This document shows, piece after piece, positions 11,326-23,767 of a stretch of DNA of 64,000 nucleotides (within the stretch, counting starts at the first letter, position 1; each line of letters begins with the position of its first letter). Source of the stretch: Adiantum capillus-veneris (Eukaryota; Streptophyta; Polypodiopsida; Polypodiales; Pteridaceae); assembly GCA_014529385.2 (NCBI GenBank), contig CM043963.1, forward strand, positions 97,230,412 through 97,294,411, in the 5' to 3' direction. The notes below the pieces were generated by a model. That model was not told the DNA's origin. It was given only the letters and a program-made list of their open reading frames with translations, and searched no databases. The translations under genes were made by a program, and so were the position numbers.

Positions 11326-12299
11326 GCATACGATAGAGAGCTAACATCTAAAAAAGGCCCTTGATGTGGACAAAAAACAATGAAATCTATAACATTTGTG
11401 TTGACAATTGGAGAGAGGATTTAATACTCACTGCTGCAAAGACCGCGCAGCCTCCTTCCTAGTGCTTCCCAGAACCTATTCTAGAGCTCCCCCCTCAAAA
11501 CCAGCACTACCTCCCTCTTTTACCTACTCCACTCTGCCTTCTTTTTCCACTGCAGCCAACCACCTCCTCCACTTCATGCACTGGCGGCCCCTTCTTTCTT
11601 GCCAACTGATGGCGCCCTCCTTTTTCTCCTTCAAATTGCCACTTCCTTCCCTGGAGCCCTCCCCCCCCCCCCCCCCCCCCCCGCCCCTGCATGCAATCGA
11701 CGTCCCTCCTTTGCCATTAAAAAATAATTTTGCTTGGTCCGCTTTCCCACGCCGTCGACTACTCACTTCAAGTTTGCCAAAAAAGTCTTGCTTTATTCCT
11801 TCAACTCCACCTCATGCACACCCTTCGACTCTTGAGTTCAATCACCTTTGAGAAATGATGCTTAGCTTCCTTTCACAACATTTTCCTTGATGCTCGCCTT
11901 GAGCATGACTCATAAATGAAAAAAATTTGAGAAAAAATAAGGCACGGTGGCTAGGAACACCAAAAACCTTACACTACAATTGCCTCCTAGTTGATGAGCT
12001 GCTATCCACCAGTCTCCAAGCATCATAACTTGCCCAAATAGTACAAGCACCCGGTATCATATCATGGTACCATCCCGTGCACGAATATCCAACCTCTTTA
12101 GGAGATCCAATTGACTGAGCTTGAAAATCCCCTTCGGTTTGCTAAAAGCAACCGCCTGGCATACACATCATGACCGAACTTGTCGAGTACTTCATCAAGA
12201 ATAGATTCCTTCCCCGCCTTTGTTGATGCTGCCCTTTAATGAGCGGCCACGCATTGCCCTTCTAACTCAATATGTTTTCCAATGCACTATAATTGGCAT
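11326..12299. other. no gene recognised
   Basis: Contains a pyrimidine-rich stretch with a 22-bp C run (11661-11682). The ORF 11408-11851 follows the base composition and has no domain, so it is not accepted as a gene. Confidence 0.4.
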
Positions 12300-12451
12300 A
12301 TCCTTCTACAAATTCACTGCAAAAGACACATTCCAAAAAGTTCCTCAAGCATTTTTTTACGTCTCGATGACATGCTAAGCATATCCTGCAAATAAGTATG
12401 ATATGTATCCTTCGGCCCTATTTTCCACTGTGGAAGTTGAGCGACACGACA
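12300..12451 (-). mobile_element. start of the 3' LTR of the family-A element copy 3
   Basis: On the minus strand TGTCGTGTCGCTCAAC starts at 12451, directly after TTTTCAGAGGGGGTGGA (12452-12468), a good polypurine tract. The same LTR opening, TGTCGTGTCGCTC, recurs at 16829. The low-coordinate limit of the LTR cannot be seen; 12300 is arbitrary. Confidence 0.5.
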
Positions 12452-13469
12452 TCCACCCCCTCTGAAAATACATAGCCTCTGGTTTGTGCCAATGCCTCTT
12501 AATCAAATTTTCATTTCATAATCATCACATATCCAGCACATCCAATAGATGGAAACCCTGTATCTGGAACCCCGCCAAACTCAAGTATGTTGTAGCTAAT
12601 CATGCACACGTCTTGACCATCAAGCTTGATTTTGGAAGCCCTGTCAAGTTCAAGTATGCTCTAGCCTCTCTTGCACACGGAATGGCTGTTTAGTGTCAAG
12701 TCCTCTCTTTTGATATCAATCCAAAAGAAGTGAAGATATTTCAATTGCCCAAAGCGATCGAATGAAAGCTAGCCCCATAAGCTAATTGATGACCATACCA
12801 ACCACAAAACCCAAAAGAAGAACTTCCCTGCATAGCATAAAAACAAAAGAAACCATTGCCACACAACCTGGTACAAAAAAAACAATTGCATTTCCTTGAA
12901 CCTCGATCTGCACTTCAATATCCTCCGGGGTCCCACGGCATATACATCAACCGACTTAAAATAGGTGCACCATGAGAGCCTCTGCCTAGATCAAATGGTA
13001 CCAACCACCCATATAACATCTATATTAGGTATCCACATAACTACATACATTCATAGGTAATAGGCTTCGCACTTAGGTCAAAGGAACGCATCATAGAGCT
13101 AAGCATCTATATCAATGATGTACATATCAACAGTTTACATCAACCCCTCTAGTTGAAGAGGTCCGAGTATCTGAAAGTAGCACATCTGGTGCTTTGAAAT
13201 TTATAACCCTGTTTTGATCTTGGATCACTGCTGGAATGCCATCTGAAATAAGCACAAAACTTCTAGAGCCTCATTGAGAATCTGCATCAAGTCTTCTTCA
13301 TCTACATCATGTTTTGGATCAATTTGTCGACTTCTTGAGAAATAAGGGGCTTGAAATCCCTCCAATGCATCATCCAAAATATCCAAAAGTTCTTTGCCAT
13401 TCATATCTGCATAGATTTGTTGCACTACCTTTGCCATCCCTCCAATCTCTCACGTCGGGTTCACCAAAT
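12452..13469 (-). pseudogene. internal region of family-A element copy 3 with a 70-residue ORF
   Basis: Bounded on the minus strand by a 5' LTR (ending at 13470) and by a polypurine tract and 3' LTR start (12451). The first bases after the LTR read ATTTGGTGAACCCGACGTGA, and TGG onward (to about 13452) is a candidate primer-binding site. The ORF 13225-13437 starts about 30 bases later and encodes a 70-residue acidic, helical-looking protein (KVVQQIYADMN, LLDILDDALEGF, DVDEEDLMQILNEALEVL). No known domain is recognised. The internal region is only ~1 kb and lacks any pol motif, so this looks like a non-autonomous LTR element. Confidence 0.5.
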
Positions 13470-14362
13470 TGTCGAAGAGCGTGCTTCTCCGAGGGTCGAT
13501 CGGGAAAGCGCCAGGCTTCTGGCTGTAGACAGGGAGTCAGTCAAGGTGCAAACCAAGGGAAGCAAGTATAGTTAGCATTGGTTTTAATGTTAGTAAGATG
13601 ATTTAAGGCTTCTTGTAGAGCAATTACGATGTAATATCATAGTTCAGAACAAGATTAATGGCTAAGAACAAACTGAATCAACATATCAACACTAATTTGG
13701 CACTAGAAATCCACAGATGCTTCCATTAAAATTGGTAACTGAGAACCCTTTGGTACAAATCGGTTACATACGTCGACATTGGTATGCCTATTGATTTGCA
13801 AACCCCTATTGAGATATCCCAACCTCGATGGAAACAATCTGCAGACACAATTTACGCCCTCATGCTTGGTCAAGATCCGTCCGCTTTTCTTCAATTCGCT
13901 CGAAATCAAACTCGTGCTTCATTTTGCCCTTTTAGAGCGCCTTCTCTTTGCTTCCACCAAAACAACTTGAGCTTCAATGCCCAAGTTCCTTCCCTTCCAT
14001 GTTGATGTTCCCTTGAGTCTTGGTTGTCGAGAGAGAGATATATGCTTCTCTCTTGCTTAGCTTTGAGAACGAGAGAGAGATCTCCCTCCTCGTTCACCTT
14101 CAAAAAAAAACGGTAATACTCTTCAACTTCCTCCCTTTTTCTCTCCTCTTTCTTCCCCAAGAAGCCCTCCTTGAACTCCCACTGTCTTCTTCCAAAACGA
14201 GCTCTTAGTTGCAAAAACAAAACTACCTCCAAACTCGCCAAAGAGGTGCCCTTTTTGGGTGCCTAAGAACTCCTTCTATTTCAAGCTCGGCCCTCTTTTG
14301 CTTTTGCTCGCATGCACCGTCCCTCTATTTTTGGATGGCTTGCTCTCCACGGCACGTGGGAG

Positions 14363-14397
<35 letters not shown>

Positions 14398-15669
14398 TTG
14401 TTGTCACTGCCTCATGACAAGGGTGGGAGACCCTCACCTTTTTTCCTCAATTTAAAAGGGCTTGTTGTTGATGGGCACGTGAGAACACCCGCGGTGAACC
14501 GCGCCATGTCATTGCCTACTATGTGCCAGCGGTGCCACTCGAGGGCACCACCACAAGCCGGCAACACCTTCAACCACCTTCCTCAAGTGAATGCACCGCC
14601 AGAGCTTCCGCATAGAGCACCCACAGAGGCGGGTTCTGCTCCCCATCGCCAGAGCTTGAGAGCTTCCTCTCTCTCACCTTGATGCTCGTTTAAGGTGCAC
14701 ACACCGAGCTCATATACCCCTAGCTTCTCGTGCCAAAATCCGCTTGTGGTTTTTTCACAGTGACACATGGCAGCCCCACATCGTCTCACCCCTTGAGTTC
14801 CAAAACTCCACCAAAAACTACACAAAAATCCCAAAAAAGTTTTACTTGTTTTGCCCTCCTTTTGAGCTTTGCCAATTGTTGCATTGGGATCCAACTCTCA
14901 AGCCGAAAATCCATGCTTGCAGATCCTATTCTCGATCACAACTTGTATAAGCTCCAATGTGTTTTGACCTTTTCGGGCCTATCAACCGTCAGTCCCCAAA
15001 CCTGCAAAAACATCTGGCACTACACCGTTGTCATCTAGCATTAACTTTAACGAGCCACATCTCATTGTCCAGGCATCCAATCAAAGTGATGTCACTTTCT
15101 AATGACTCACCGCAATGCATATCATGCTCTAGAAGCGCTTCGAGGCCCAAAAAACACCTTATGGCATGCCTATGGAGGTGGCCCAACTGGCTCAAAGCTG
15201 GCCCTTGGTGAAACTTCATCTAGCAATATCTTGGCATCCAGTACTCCAAATGACAATCTGAGAAAATGTACATGCTCTACATGATGGGCATTTTAGGCCC
15301 GTGCATGCACATTAGCTTTGATCGCCTGTCCCCATCTACCCTGTTTGTCTCAGATCTGCAATGCATTGCAACTTCCAACTTTAATATCTTGCACTTTGTA
15401 GCTCTATTTGATGAGCCATATGGACCTGCTACTTTAGCACTTCAAGTCTATATTCCCAAGCCAAAAAAAACTCACCTTGAATCTCCTTCACCTGCCATCT
15501 TGTCAGCCTCTACCTAGAGCCCTTTTGGTCTAGAAAACCACATAGAGCGTACATTTATGCTAGCACTTGCTGACATACTAGCCCCTAACATTGTCCATAA
15601 GTTTGGCAAAACCTCAAATATGTATGCAGATTTATATCTTTCACCCCATGCCCGCAAAGCGGCACGACA
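13470..15669 (-). mobile_element. family-A LTR copy 3 (complete, 2200 bp)
   Basis: Runs on the minus strand from TGTCGTGCCGC (15669) to the CGACA end at 13470 and matches copy 2 throughout, including the CCAAGCCAAAAAA, CTAGCAATATCTTGGCATCCA and GTTAGCATTGGTTTTA blocks. It carries a 35-bp C run (14363-14397), absent from copy 2, next to CACGGCACGTGGGAG. Copy 3 is a 5' LTR because a primer-binding-like site follows its end. Confidence 0.8.
14363..14397 (+). repeat. poly(C) tract, 35 bp
   Basis: An uninterrupted C run inside LTR copy 3. Length is prone to sequencing error. Confidence 0.9.
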
Positions 15670-16829
15670 ACGCATTGTCGTTCCCCACCAACACCACCAT
15701 GATGCCTACATAGCGCTGCAGGCTTACTGCCATGGCCAACGAGCTCAAGAAGATCATCCTCACTTTTGATGCCCAAGTGATATGCACACTACACTGCTAT
15801 ATTGCACCACCCATGGCCTCACGTTTGCATATGGGACTATTCAGTTGCTACATGGCCTATCCTTATCACTCCACCCTCCAAGGCTCCCTTTTTTCTCCTA
15901 TTTTCAATCACTTGCTGTTTGATGCTCAATATTCTAGTACCCAAGTTGTAAATGCCACCTAAATTCTTGATTCTTGGCTTTGACTTGTGTGAACTGCCTC
16001 ACATTTTGACTTTACCACGCCCCCCAACCGAGGCCGCCAAAACGGTGAAAAATCATCTAGCATCGCATTGTCATTAATTGCCGCCAACTTCGACCATCAA
16101 TATCTTGATCATCCAAACTCCGATTGACATGCCCTCAAATCCTTTGGCCTTCACATACCACGTAGGTTGCATACAAACCCTAAAAAAGATGCAAAAACCC
16201 CAAATGGCACACCGAGCAAGGCAGTCAATTTGACCCAAAATTGACCACCAATGAAACTTTAACTGTCTATGTCTTGGATGTTTAAGCTCCGATTGCCAAT
16301 CTGAAAAGATCGACGTGCACTTGTAACATGAGTGCTTTGTAAGATGGCCCTTTAGGCCCATGCACTCACTTCATCTCTAACCCACCATCTGCAATAGTCC
16401 AATGTGGTACGAATCTGCAAACCACTTCAAGCTGCAAGCTGCAAGCTGCCATAACTCTCACATCGTAGCTCCTATTGACAAGCCGAGAAGACAGTCTTGT
16501 GGAGCACTCTCAGTGCTACATTTTTAGTCCATAAACTTCCATCTGTGAAGATTTTGAACATACCCACTTTCACCATCAAAAATATAGTTTTTGACCCTTT
16601 GCTACATTTTTAGTCCATAGACGTCCATCTGTGAAGAATTCAAACATAGCCACTTTCACCATCAAAAATATGGTTTTTGACCCTTTAAATCCGCATATGG
16701 CATATATGTAGCATTAAACTTGCCTGTTATTGAGCCCTAGTAACTGCTCAATAAACATGTACACTTCAAATAGGTTCAATATGTATCATTTTGTTCCTTT
16801 TTCCATCGTGGAAGCGGAGCGACACGACA
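15670..16829 (-). mobile_element. diverged family-A-like LTR fragment
   Basis: On the minus strand TGTCGTGTCGCTCCGC begins at 16829. Blocks at 16200-16500 follow the same order as in family A: a cell-type word GAGCTAC, then CATGGGCC, then GATCGACGTGCAC, then a GTTTCATTGGTGG block. Contains a direct duplication of ~86 bp at 16515-16686 (GCTACATTTTTAGTCCATA twice). Similarity is patchy and the lower boundary uncertain. Confidence 0.4.
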
Positions 16830-17377
16830 TCGTTCGAGAGGTATTTATAAAACCGCATATTCTACATTTTTTGAGGTTTATACAAACCCCAAATGTACCA
16901 CTTTTCTCAATAAAAAGAATTCTTGTGTAGCAAAATTTTCACTTTTTCAATTTACAACATCCTTTTGCATGTATAATTCTTGTAAGTTCATAAGAGAAAT
17001 TTATCCCTTCTGTTGAACTCACATGTTATTCCATTGAGATTCTATGTGGCAAAGTGTACCTCCCCGCAGACGATTCACAACTTACTTATCAGAGGAGGTG
17101 TTTTGGGGATTCCTTTTTGTGTACGCCATGTCGTGGACGCTTGAATTATGTCTAAATGAAGATTTTATGGATTGCCACCTTGTGTGGTCATGCTTAGAAG
17201 CCTTCCTCTTTGCATTCATGACCATGTGCACTCCATTGCCTCTATGATGGGTTGTGTGTTGTTCATTTTGAAATTGAGATCACTATACTAGGAATTTCCC
17301 ATGAGGTGGCGATTGTCAGCAAACCCGTGGTGGTCAATTCCACTCAGAGGCATGTCTCTAGAGAAGTTAAGCCACCA

Positions 17378-17648
17378 CCCGGGGAGTCCACTATGTAAAA
17401 ATTTCATATATCACGTGTGAACAATACGCTATTTAAATAATCCCTTAGCATGATATTTTCAAGTATTATATGTACCTCTTATGTATGCATTTTTGTAAAA
17501 GAAAACTAGCCCTTATATATGAAAATTTTCACTTTTTTAATTAAAAATCCCTTTATGTAAGTACATTTTTTTGTAAATGAACCTACTTATAAATTCCTTA
17601 TTTTGTTTGCATGAGCTATCTTGCATATTTCCTAGTGGAGTCCTCGGG
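17378..17648. mobile_element. MITE, 271 bp, 8-bp target duplication
   Basis: Starts CCCGGGGAGTCCACTATG and, on the other strand, starts CCCGAGGACTCCACTAGG, giving terminal inverted repeats of 18 bp with three mismatches. The flanks are AGCCACCA at 17370-17377 and AGCCACCA at 17649-17656, a perfect 8-bp direct duplication. The interior is AT-rich and non-coding. The same terminal sequence occurs in the element at 36171-36415. An 8-bp duplication is usual for hAT-type elements, but the terminus does not look like the common hAT CAGGG end. Confidence 0.8.
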
Positions 17649-17656
17649 AGCCACCA

Positions 17657-18539
17657 ACGAATGCTAGCATGTTGAAGGTGGGTCTATCTGATCATGATGT
17701 GGTTGAGGATGATGGTCATGCTTCAACTAAAAAACAAGAGGAAACATGTAAGCTAGCCCGATCCTCACGAGCCTCACATAAGGTCTTGACGAACGATGAA
17801 ACCCACCATCACAATAGCATAGTTAGTGGTAACAATCAAGAACCAAAGGTAGATCTCCTTAGCCACTTTGTTGATATATGTGGGTCTCCCAATAGTTTTA
17901 GTCTGATAAAAAAGAAGAAGCAACTTTCCTGTCAGTATTTTGAATTTGTGAGTGTATGGGTTGTTGGCTTCTTATAAAAGCCAGATACTTTTAGCCCTTG
18001 AGTCCCCATGGCAAGGCATCTTTGCATGGGTTAGCTTTGTAATTTTCTTGTTTCTGTTAATACAAATATCCCACATAATGTGGGGATTGCCAAAAAGAAA
18101 AAAGAGCTAACAAATAGAGAAGTCACAAAGGCATGTTGCAGTTAAGGGGGACAAGAGTTATCTAGAGTAGGCCTAAATGTGTTCCTGCAATTACATATTA
18201 TTATTGTTGTTTTTTTAAATATATTTGCATTTTCCAAATACACACATAATCATAAATGCCTTACATGTTTTTTTGGCCATACTCACACTAGTGAGTAGAG
18301 ATGTTATATTACATCAAAAAAGATTATACAATCAACCTCAAGCACAACTTGTGCCTTGAGGGGCGCAACTCACAACAGGGATGGTGTAGTCACAAGAAAG
18401 GAGGCAGACAACGATATACTAAGAACACTCGAGTGGCCAATGCAGTTAAATGCATGTTTCCAATCTTTGATATCGGCGTATGCCCCTCTCTTTGATCCTG
18501 CAATATAAATGAGCTCAGTGCTCTCATTCAAAATGTCAT
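17657..18539. other. no gene recognised
   Basis: The 102-codon ORF 17669-17977 (plus) has no recognised domain. TTTTGTAATTTTCTTG-like words near 18040 followed by a GGGGATTGCC block could be a LINE 3' end. Not supported further. Confidence 0.3.
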
Positions 18540-20147
18540 TAAATTGCATTGTGACATGTTTGCCCGCAAAGACTCGGAGGTTTGTGGCTTTCTAAATCTA
18601 CTTCAAATAATAGTATTTGATGAATTGGGTGTAAACCATGATGGCTTGGTGATGCGATCTACTTCCTCCCAAGATCAGATCGTTAGAAGTGAAGAAAGAT
18701 ATCTTCCGAGTCCGGTGCACCCATTTGCAGAATTTTGTAGCTAGACCTCGCATCGAAGGACAATTTTTGAATAGATGAAGGGGATCCTCCAAAGCTGACG
18801 TGCAACCAAAGAATTTGTCAGTTCCAAGCCCTCAAGAGAAGATCTTGTTCCCAATTTGGATGGCTTCCCATAGCACCTTCCATGCAGACCATTTAGTCTC
18901 CGAGATGGTAACAGCCCTCTTTTGCTAATTCTCTTCTGACTGATTTTCCTTGAATATCGTGACAAGTGAGAAACTCGTTTGCTTTTTAAATTAGCTTGTC
19001 ATACCTAGGTATCTTGAGTCATGGGGAGCATAAACGCTTTGTCTTTTGGCCAATACCATGCTTTCCAATTTAGCACTTACTCAAACACATGCATAGGCCC
19101 GAGTTCCAAGACATTATTGACTAGCAATGGCATACCTTTGTTGTTCACCTTTCATGAAACTTCCCTCCAAAAAGGGTTCAAGGATCCTCTTCCAAGTTTG
19201 GAAAGCCAAGGGGACCGATTCGATATGGAGCACATGAAGTAACAGGTTGACTCTCTCCAATCCAGATCCGAGGCTGCCTTGTTGCACTTTCATGCAATTT
19301 CCCAAGCTTAACGGAAGTCCAACAAGGTACCAAAATTTTATCATGGCCCTTACCTCATTCCATGTTCCACCTTGTGATACAAGCTCTTACCGAGTTGATC
19401 ATGTTCAAGGCCATAATTGTCAATTCCTGCCTTTGAGTAGTTAGTGAGACAAGTTTTGCACACATGGCTTCTATGTGTAGCACAGGGTCCAAAATCCCAA
19501 TGCCTCCTTGGTTCTTGGGTCTCTCCACCCACTCCCATTTCCCCCATTGCCAACCACAAGATTGTGCCTTTTGTCTTGTTCTTCCACAAGTATTGTTTGA
19601 TAGGCTTCAAAATTCTTTCCAATGACATTTGCCCATTTTTAAAGTATGAGATACCAATCAGATGTATAGGATCATGAAGGCATTAATCACAGTGAGTTTG
19701 TTGTGGAAAGGAAGTAATGCATACCTCCACCTTCTCATTTTACTATGAATCTTGTTTAAGACCCAATCGAATCTTTGTTTATGCAATACGTCCACCCCCC
19801 AAGTGGGGCGTCAAGGTCTCTGAAAAGAGTGCCCTTCCCAATTCCTTCTCTTGACCACTCGATTTGATCAAATGAATTGCTTCCAAAGAGTAAGATTAGT
19901 CCTGATTTCTCGATATTGCACTTTTGAGCTAAAAGCAATAGCAAATATTTCAACAATTTCTAGGGCTTTTCTTAGTATTTTGAAGTTGGCTTTTATAAAT
20001 AGTAGCGAGTCGTCAACAAATAGTTTTGCAACTAGCTCCTTTCTCCTTGGTAGTGAGAGGCCTCGCACTAATCTTGAACAAGGTTCCCATAGGATGTGTT
20101 CCAATTGCAAAGAGTAGTGAGGCAAGGGGACACTCTTGCTTACATGT
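18540..20147 (-). pseudogene. L1-type plant LINE, RT to zf-RVT region, decayed
   Basis: Read on the minus strand: CKQECPLASLLFAIG (RT QGxPLAP-like block, 20100-20147), LFVDDSLLFIKANF (the catalytic xVDD block, near 20010), KPIKQYLWKNK and LWLAMGEMGVGG (19560-19628), WSAWKVLWEAIQIGN and EDPLHLFKNCPSMRG (18750-18900). The last resembles the zf-RVT domain that closes plant L1 ORF2 proteins. Several frameshifts and stops are present. The fragment ends abruptly a few bases from the LTR that begins at 20156, so the 5' part of the LINE was cut away or displaced. Confidence 0.75.
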
Positions 20148-20155
20148 TACAACGG

Positions 20156-21391
20156 TGTCATGCCGCTTTGCGGGCATAGGGTGAAAGATGAGGATCTGCT
20201 TGCATTTTCATGGTTTTGCCAAACTGATGATTTAGACCAGATTATGCTATGACATTAGAAGATGATAGGAATGTACGCATTATGTGCTTTTCTGTAGACC
20301 AAAAGTGCCTCAAAGAGAACCAATTGGGCTGACAAGTGAAGATTGAATGAAGGGCTAGTTTTTTGCTTAAAAAGGTAAAGCTTGAAGTGCTACGTAAACT
20401 TGTCCAGACGGCTCATCAAACGGAGCCCTGGTGAGAAAGTTATTGCAATTTAAAGCTGGAAGTGGTTGCAAATCTAAGACGAATAGGGCAAATGGGGACA
20501 AACGGTCAAAGGCAGTTTGAAGTGGCAGATGCATAGGGATTAAATTATGGAGCCTATCGATCTTTTCATATCAATAATCAAAGTCTGAAAGGCCAAGTTA
20601 TAGAGCTATGATGTTTTGACAAGGACCAGTTTGATCACTTTGGAAATTGTGTCATCTGATGTGTTTTGGGCCTTGACATTGATCTACAAGGTAGTACGCA
20701 TCATGTGAAGTTGGCCGAAAGTGACAGCTTGTGAATCAGATTCCCGATGGCCAAGATAGGACGGGTCAAAGGTGTGAGCCGATGCCTGACAGGTGGGTGG
20801 ATGTTGTTTTTTTTGGTTTTCCAATGCCCCATTCGAGGCCGTGGCAAAGAGGAAACGCAACAAGATTGGCATGATTCAAGGCCGACAGCATGAAGTTTTG
20901 GTGGCACTTTACATCTCGGCTCTCGGACTCGAGCAGAAGATGACAAGGGATGGAAGTTGGGCGGATTTTTCTTACCTTTATAAGTCTTTAAGGAGTATTT
21001 TCCCCCCCTCAAGGGGTGGCCATCTCAGAGGCCACCATGTGGCAGCCCTAGTAAACCCACATGTGGGAAAGCAGGGCCGGAGGACAGGGTATTTGACCCA
21101 GGGCGAAAGCCCCTCAATGTTATACAAAGGGGGAGAGAAAGCAACTCCCTCACCCCATGGCTATGGCGTGGCCTTGGCGGGCACTGTGCACGGTGGCACG
21201 GGCGGGGAAGATGGTGCATTTTGGTTGAAATGTCCAGTGGCCAATGTCCCAGTAGGTGGCTCAAGCGACAGGTGATGTGGCAATGCGCCCCGCGGTCCCG
21301 CACCTGCCATGGGTAAAAACTTTTGAGAGGAAAGGGGGAGCCCCACTAGCGATATCGCTAGTGCTAGGGGAGCTGTCCCACGATAGCTGTG

Positions 21392-21424
<33 letters not shown>

Positions 21425-22153
21425 AGGGGGGGGGGGGGGGGGGGGGGGGAGCCAATTTGGGCGGACAAAAACAAAGGGATGGGTCCCACAGCAAGTGAGT
21501 CGACGTGTCGGCAACATGCAGTGGTTGCTATAAGGGATAATGCCAATTGTATGTAATGCAAAATAGATGCTATATTGAGCTCAAGTTGATGGTAGGAGCA
21601 ATTAAAAATCCTTTTTTTTTTCTTTTAGCTTGGCCACTCCTATGAAAGGAGAAGCACACAATTTTGGAGGGTTCTTCTTTTTGGGCCAATTTCTTAGGGT
21701 TATTGGGAGGGCTTTTTGGGGAATTAACGGCAAAGAATGAAAGGTGAACAAGGAAAATCGGGAAGAGCGTCAAGAGCACAAGGAAACTGGATGGCAGTGC
21801 GGCTTGGGGAAGTTTTTTGAGCTGAGGGTTGCAATTTGAAAGGCATGGCGAAGGTGGCATACGCAAAAGAATTATACAAGAGCAATCAAAAATCATAAGT
21901 TGTATCTGCTGTCAGTTGACAACATCTCTTGAGTCTTGAATCTCTGTTTCTTATTGTCATTTCAATTCTTCGCGTTCTTATTTGCAAGCTTCTCTCTCTT
22001 AAACTCTCTTTAATACTAGCATTTCGTGTATTAAACCATTAATTAAGACTATCTGCACTCGTTTATCCGAGTTTGAATGTCTGTTAAACTCTTGTCTCCA
22101 GCCATAGGCCCGGTGCTTTCTTGGTTGACCCTAGAGAACAACGCACTCCGACA
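20156..22153 (+). mobile_element. family-A LTR copy 4 (about 2.0 kb), diverged
   Basis: Starts TGTCATGCCGCTTTGCGGGC and ends CGCACTCCGACA at 22153, the same ends as copies 2 and 3. Inner blocks follow the same order: GACGGCTCATCAAACGGAGC near 20412, a CCACATGTGGG block near 21058 and CAGCCATAGGCCCGGTGC near 22100. No primer site follows (ACAGACC instead of ATTTGG) and no matching 5-bp duplication is evident, so it may be a solo or fragmentary LTR. It carries (GA)n at 21399-21424 and a 24-bp G run at 21426-21449. Confidence 0.6.
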
Positions 22154-23760
22154 ACAGACCAACTTAAACAAGGGGAAAGATCGCATTGATATTCAAAACA
22201 AACTAAATTGAAAAAGAAATAAAATAATAACAATAAAATAAAAACTCGTTGATAAATTAAAACAAAATAATATTTTATTAATTTCATAAAAAAAGATAGG
22301 TTTCATAAGCATAAGAAGTAATTTAACAATTTAATGAAATGGACTATTAAGAGGTCTCTACTTGAAAAGATTCTTTCATGAATTAGAATTAGAATATTGC
22401 AACATCTCACATCATGTGATCAAACTTCTATGAATGCACTCCTTAATGCCTTTGTTCTCTAAAGGCTTTTTTAAAAGGCCAAAAAGAATGGGCACTTCAA
22501 GTTCTCCTTCAATTTAGTCATTGATATGTCAACAGAAGCCCCACCATTCCACGAAGGCAAGCTCTATAGCCCATATGCAAAGTATAGACGATCCATTAAT
22601 TAATTTATTTACAAGATTCTCCTACACATTAGCAGTCAAATGCAATCTCTCAGTTGCATCCATTGCACACTAAAGAAAAATTAAGCAAAGAGAAACACAA
22701 AATAAGTAATGTGCACCCAACCATCTCTCTTTTTATAAAGAGAAAAAGTCTTATGACTTTCCATTTCCACGGGTCTTTTCATTATCCCCTTAGATGTTTT
22801 GAAAGGCTTATCAAGCCAAAACTAACTACAACTCATGATATTAAAGAAGCTAAACTCTACAATGGTCCTTACAACATACATCATGAAGGGTGAACAAAAA
22901 TCTAGAAGCTTTAAATTTGAAGCAAGTGCACTCTTGATGAAGTTCTCAAGGGGGTACTCTTGGTACCTCAATCATGTGTTTCATAATCGTGTCCGAATGA
23001 CGTACTGTTGATCGCTGTTATCTGCGGTCATTGTTGTCTATGAATTTAGGGATCTTCATAGGAGTAGAAAGTTCACACAAACAAAAAGGCAAGCATAGTC
23101 TTCTATAAAAAGGAAGTACATAAAATGAAATGCAGAGACTAACCATCTTGCTAAGCGCACAATTTGTTGAGTCTAGAAAAAAAAAAACTACAAAAGGATA
23201 AACGTTCCCAAAGCCAAAATCTCCCAAGATGTTCTCTTTCTACTAAGGTTTGACGTACAAAATTGTGACAATTGCAAGCTCATTGCGTCCCAAACTTTGC
23301 ACAATAATCACGCAATAAGTAGCTTAAGATGGTGAGAACACTTCTTTCCAAGAATCTTAAAAGAAAATTTGTCTGGGTAGCAAAAACAATAGCACAACAA
23401 ATTGCACAAGAAGTAGCCTAAGAGTATTAAACACTCTTTCAAGAATAAAAGGAAATGATTCTCTCTCTCGACATGATAGCAAAGGGACCCACGGATCAAA
23501 CAAGCTATGGACATGTGCACGTACCCGGCGCTCCGCATTGTAATTGTAGCGTATGTTCCTTGAATGGCAAGGCAAGTGCCTTATGGCATGCCCAAGATAT
23601 ACAAGGTGTTTCAAATAGAAAAAGTAAAAGAATATTGTGTGTTTAAGTTTCACACTACTACTAATGTTTGAAAAACTAGTTTGTGTAGTATGTTAGATGT
23701 ACTAAAAAGAGGAGCAAGAGGGAAAAGGGTTCACACTTGACCGGCTAGGCTATGCCATAT
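22154..23760. other. no gene recognised downstream of AUX/LAX
   Basis: AT-rich, with an AATAAAATAATAACAATAA-like stretch near 22220. No ORF with a recognisable domain. Confidence 0.5.
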
Positions 23761-23761
23761 T

Positions 23762-23767
23762 TTTATT
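23762..23767 (-). terminator. candidate poly(A) signal of AUX/LAX
   Basis: AATAAA on the minus strand, 137 bases past the stop codon. This is a plausible distance; plant signals are loose, so this is a suggestion only. Confidence 0.35.

Noticed and set aside
11408..11851. 147-codon ORF rich in Pro and Ser
   Set aside because: Driven by the poly(C) tract and pyrimidine-rich composition.
16833..17065. possible third MITE (CGAGAGGTATTTAT to TACCTCCCCG)
   Set aside because: The ends resemble the family only over about 10 bp and no 8-bp duplication was found.
20793..21275. 160-codon ORF in LTR copy 4
   Set aside because: G/C-rich composition inside a non-coding LTR; not shared in frame with other copies.
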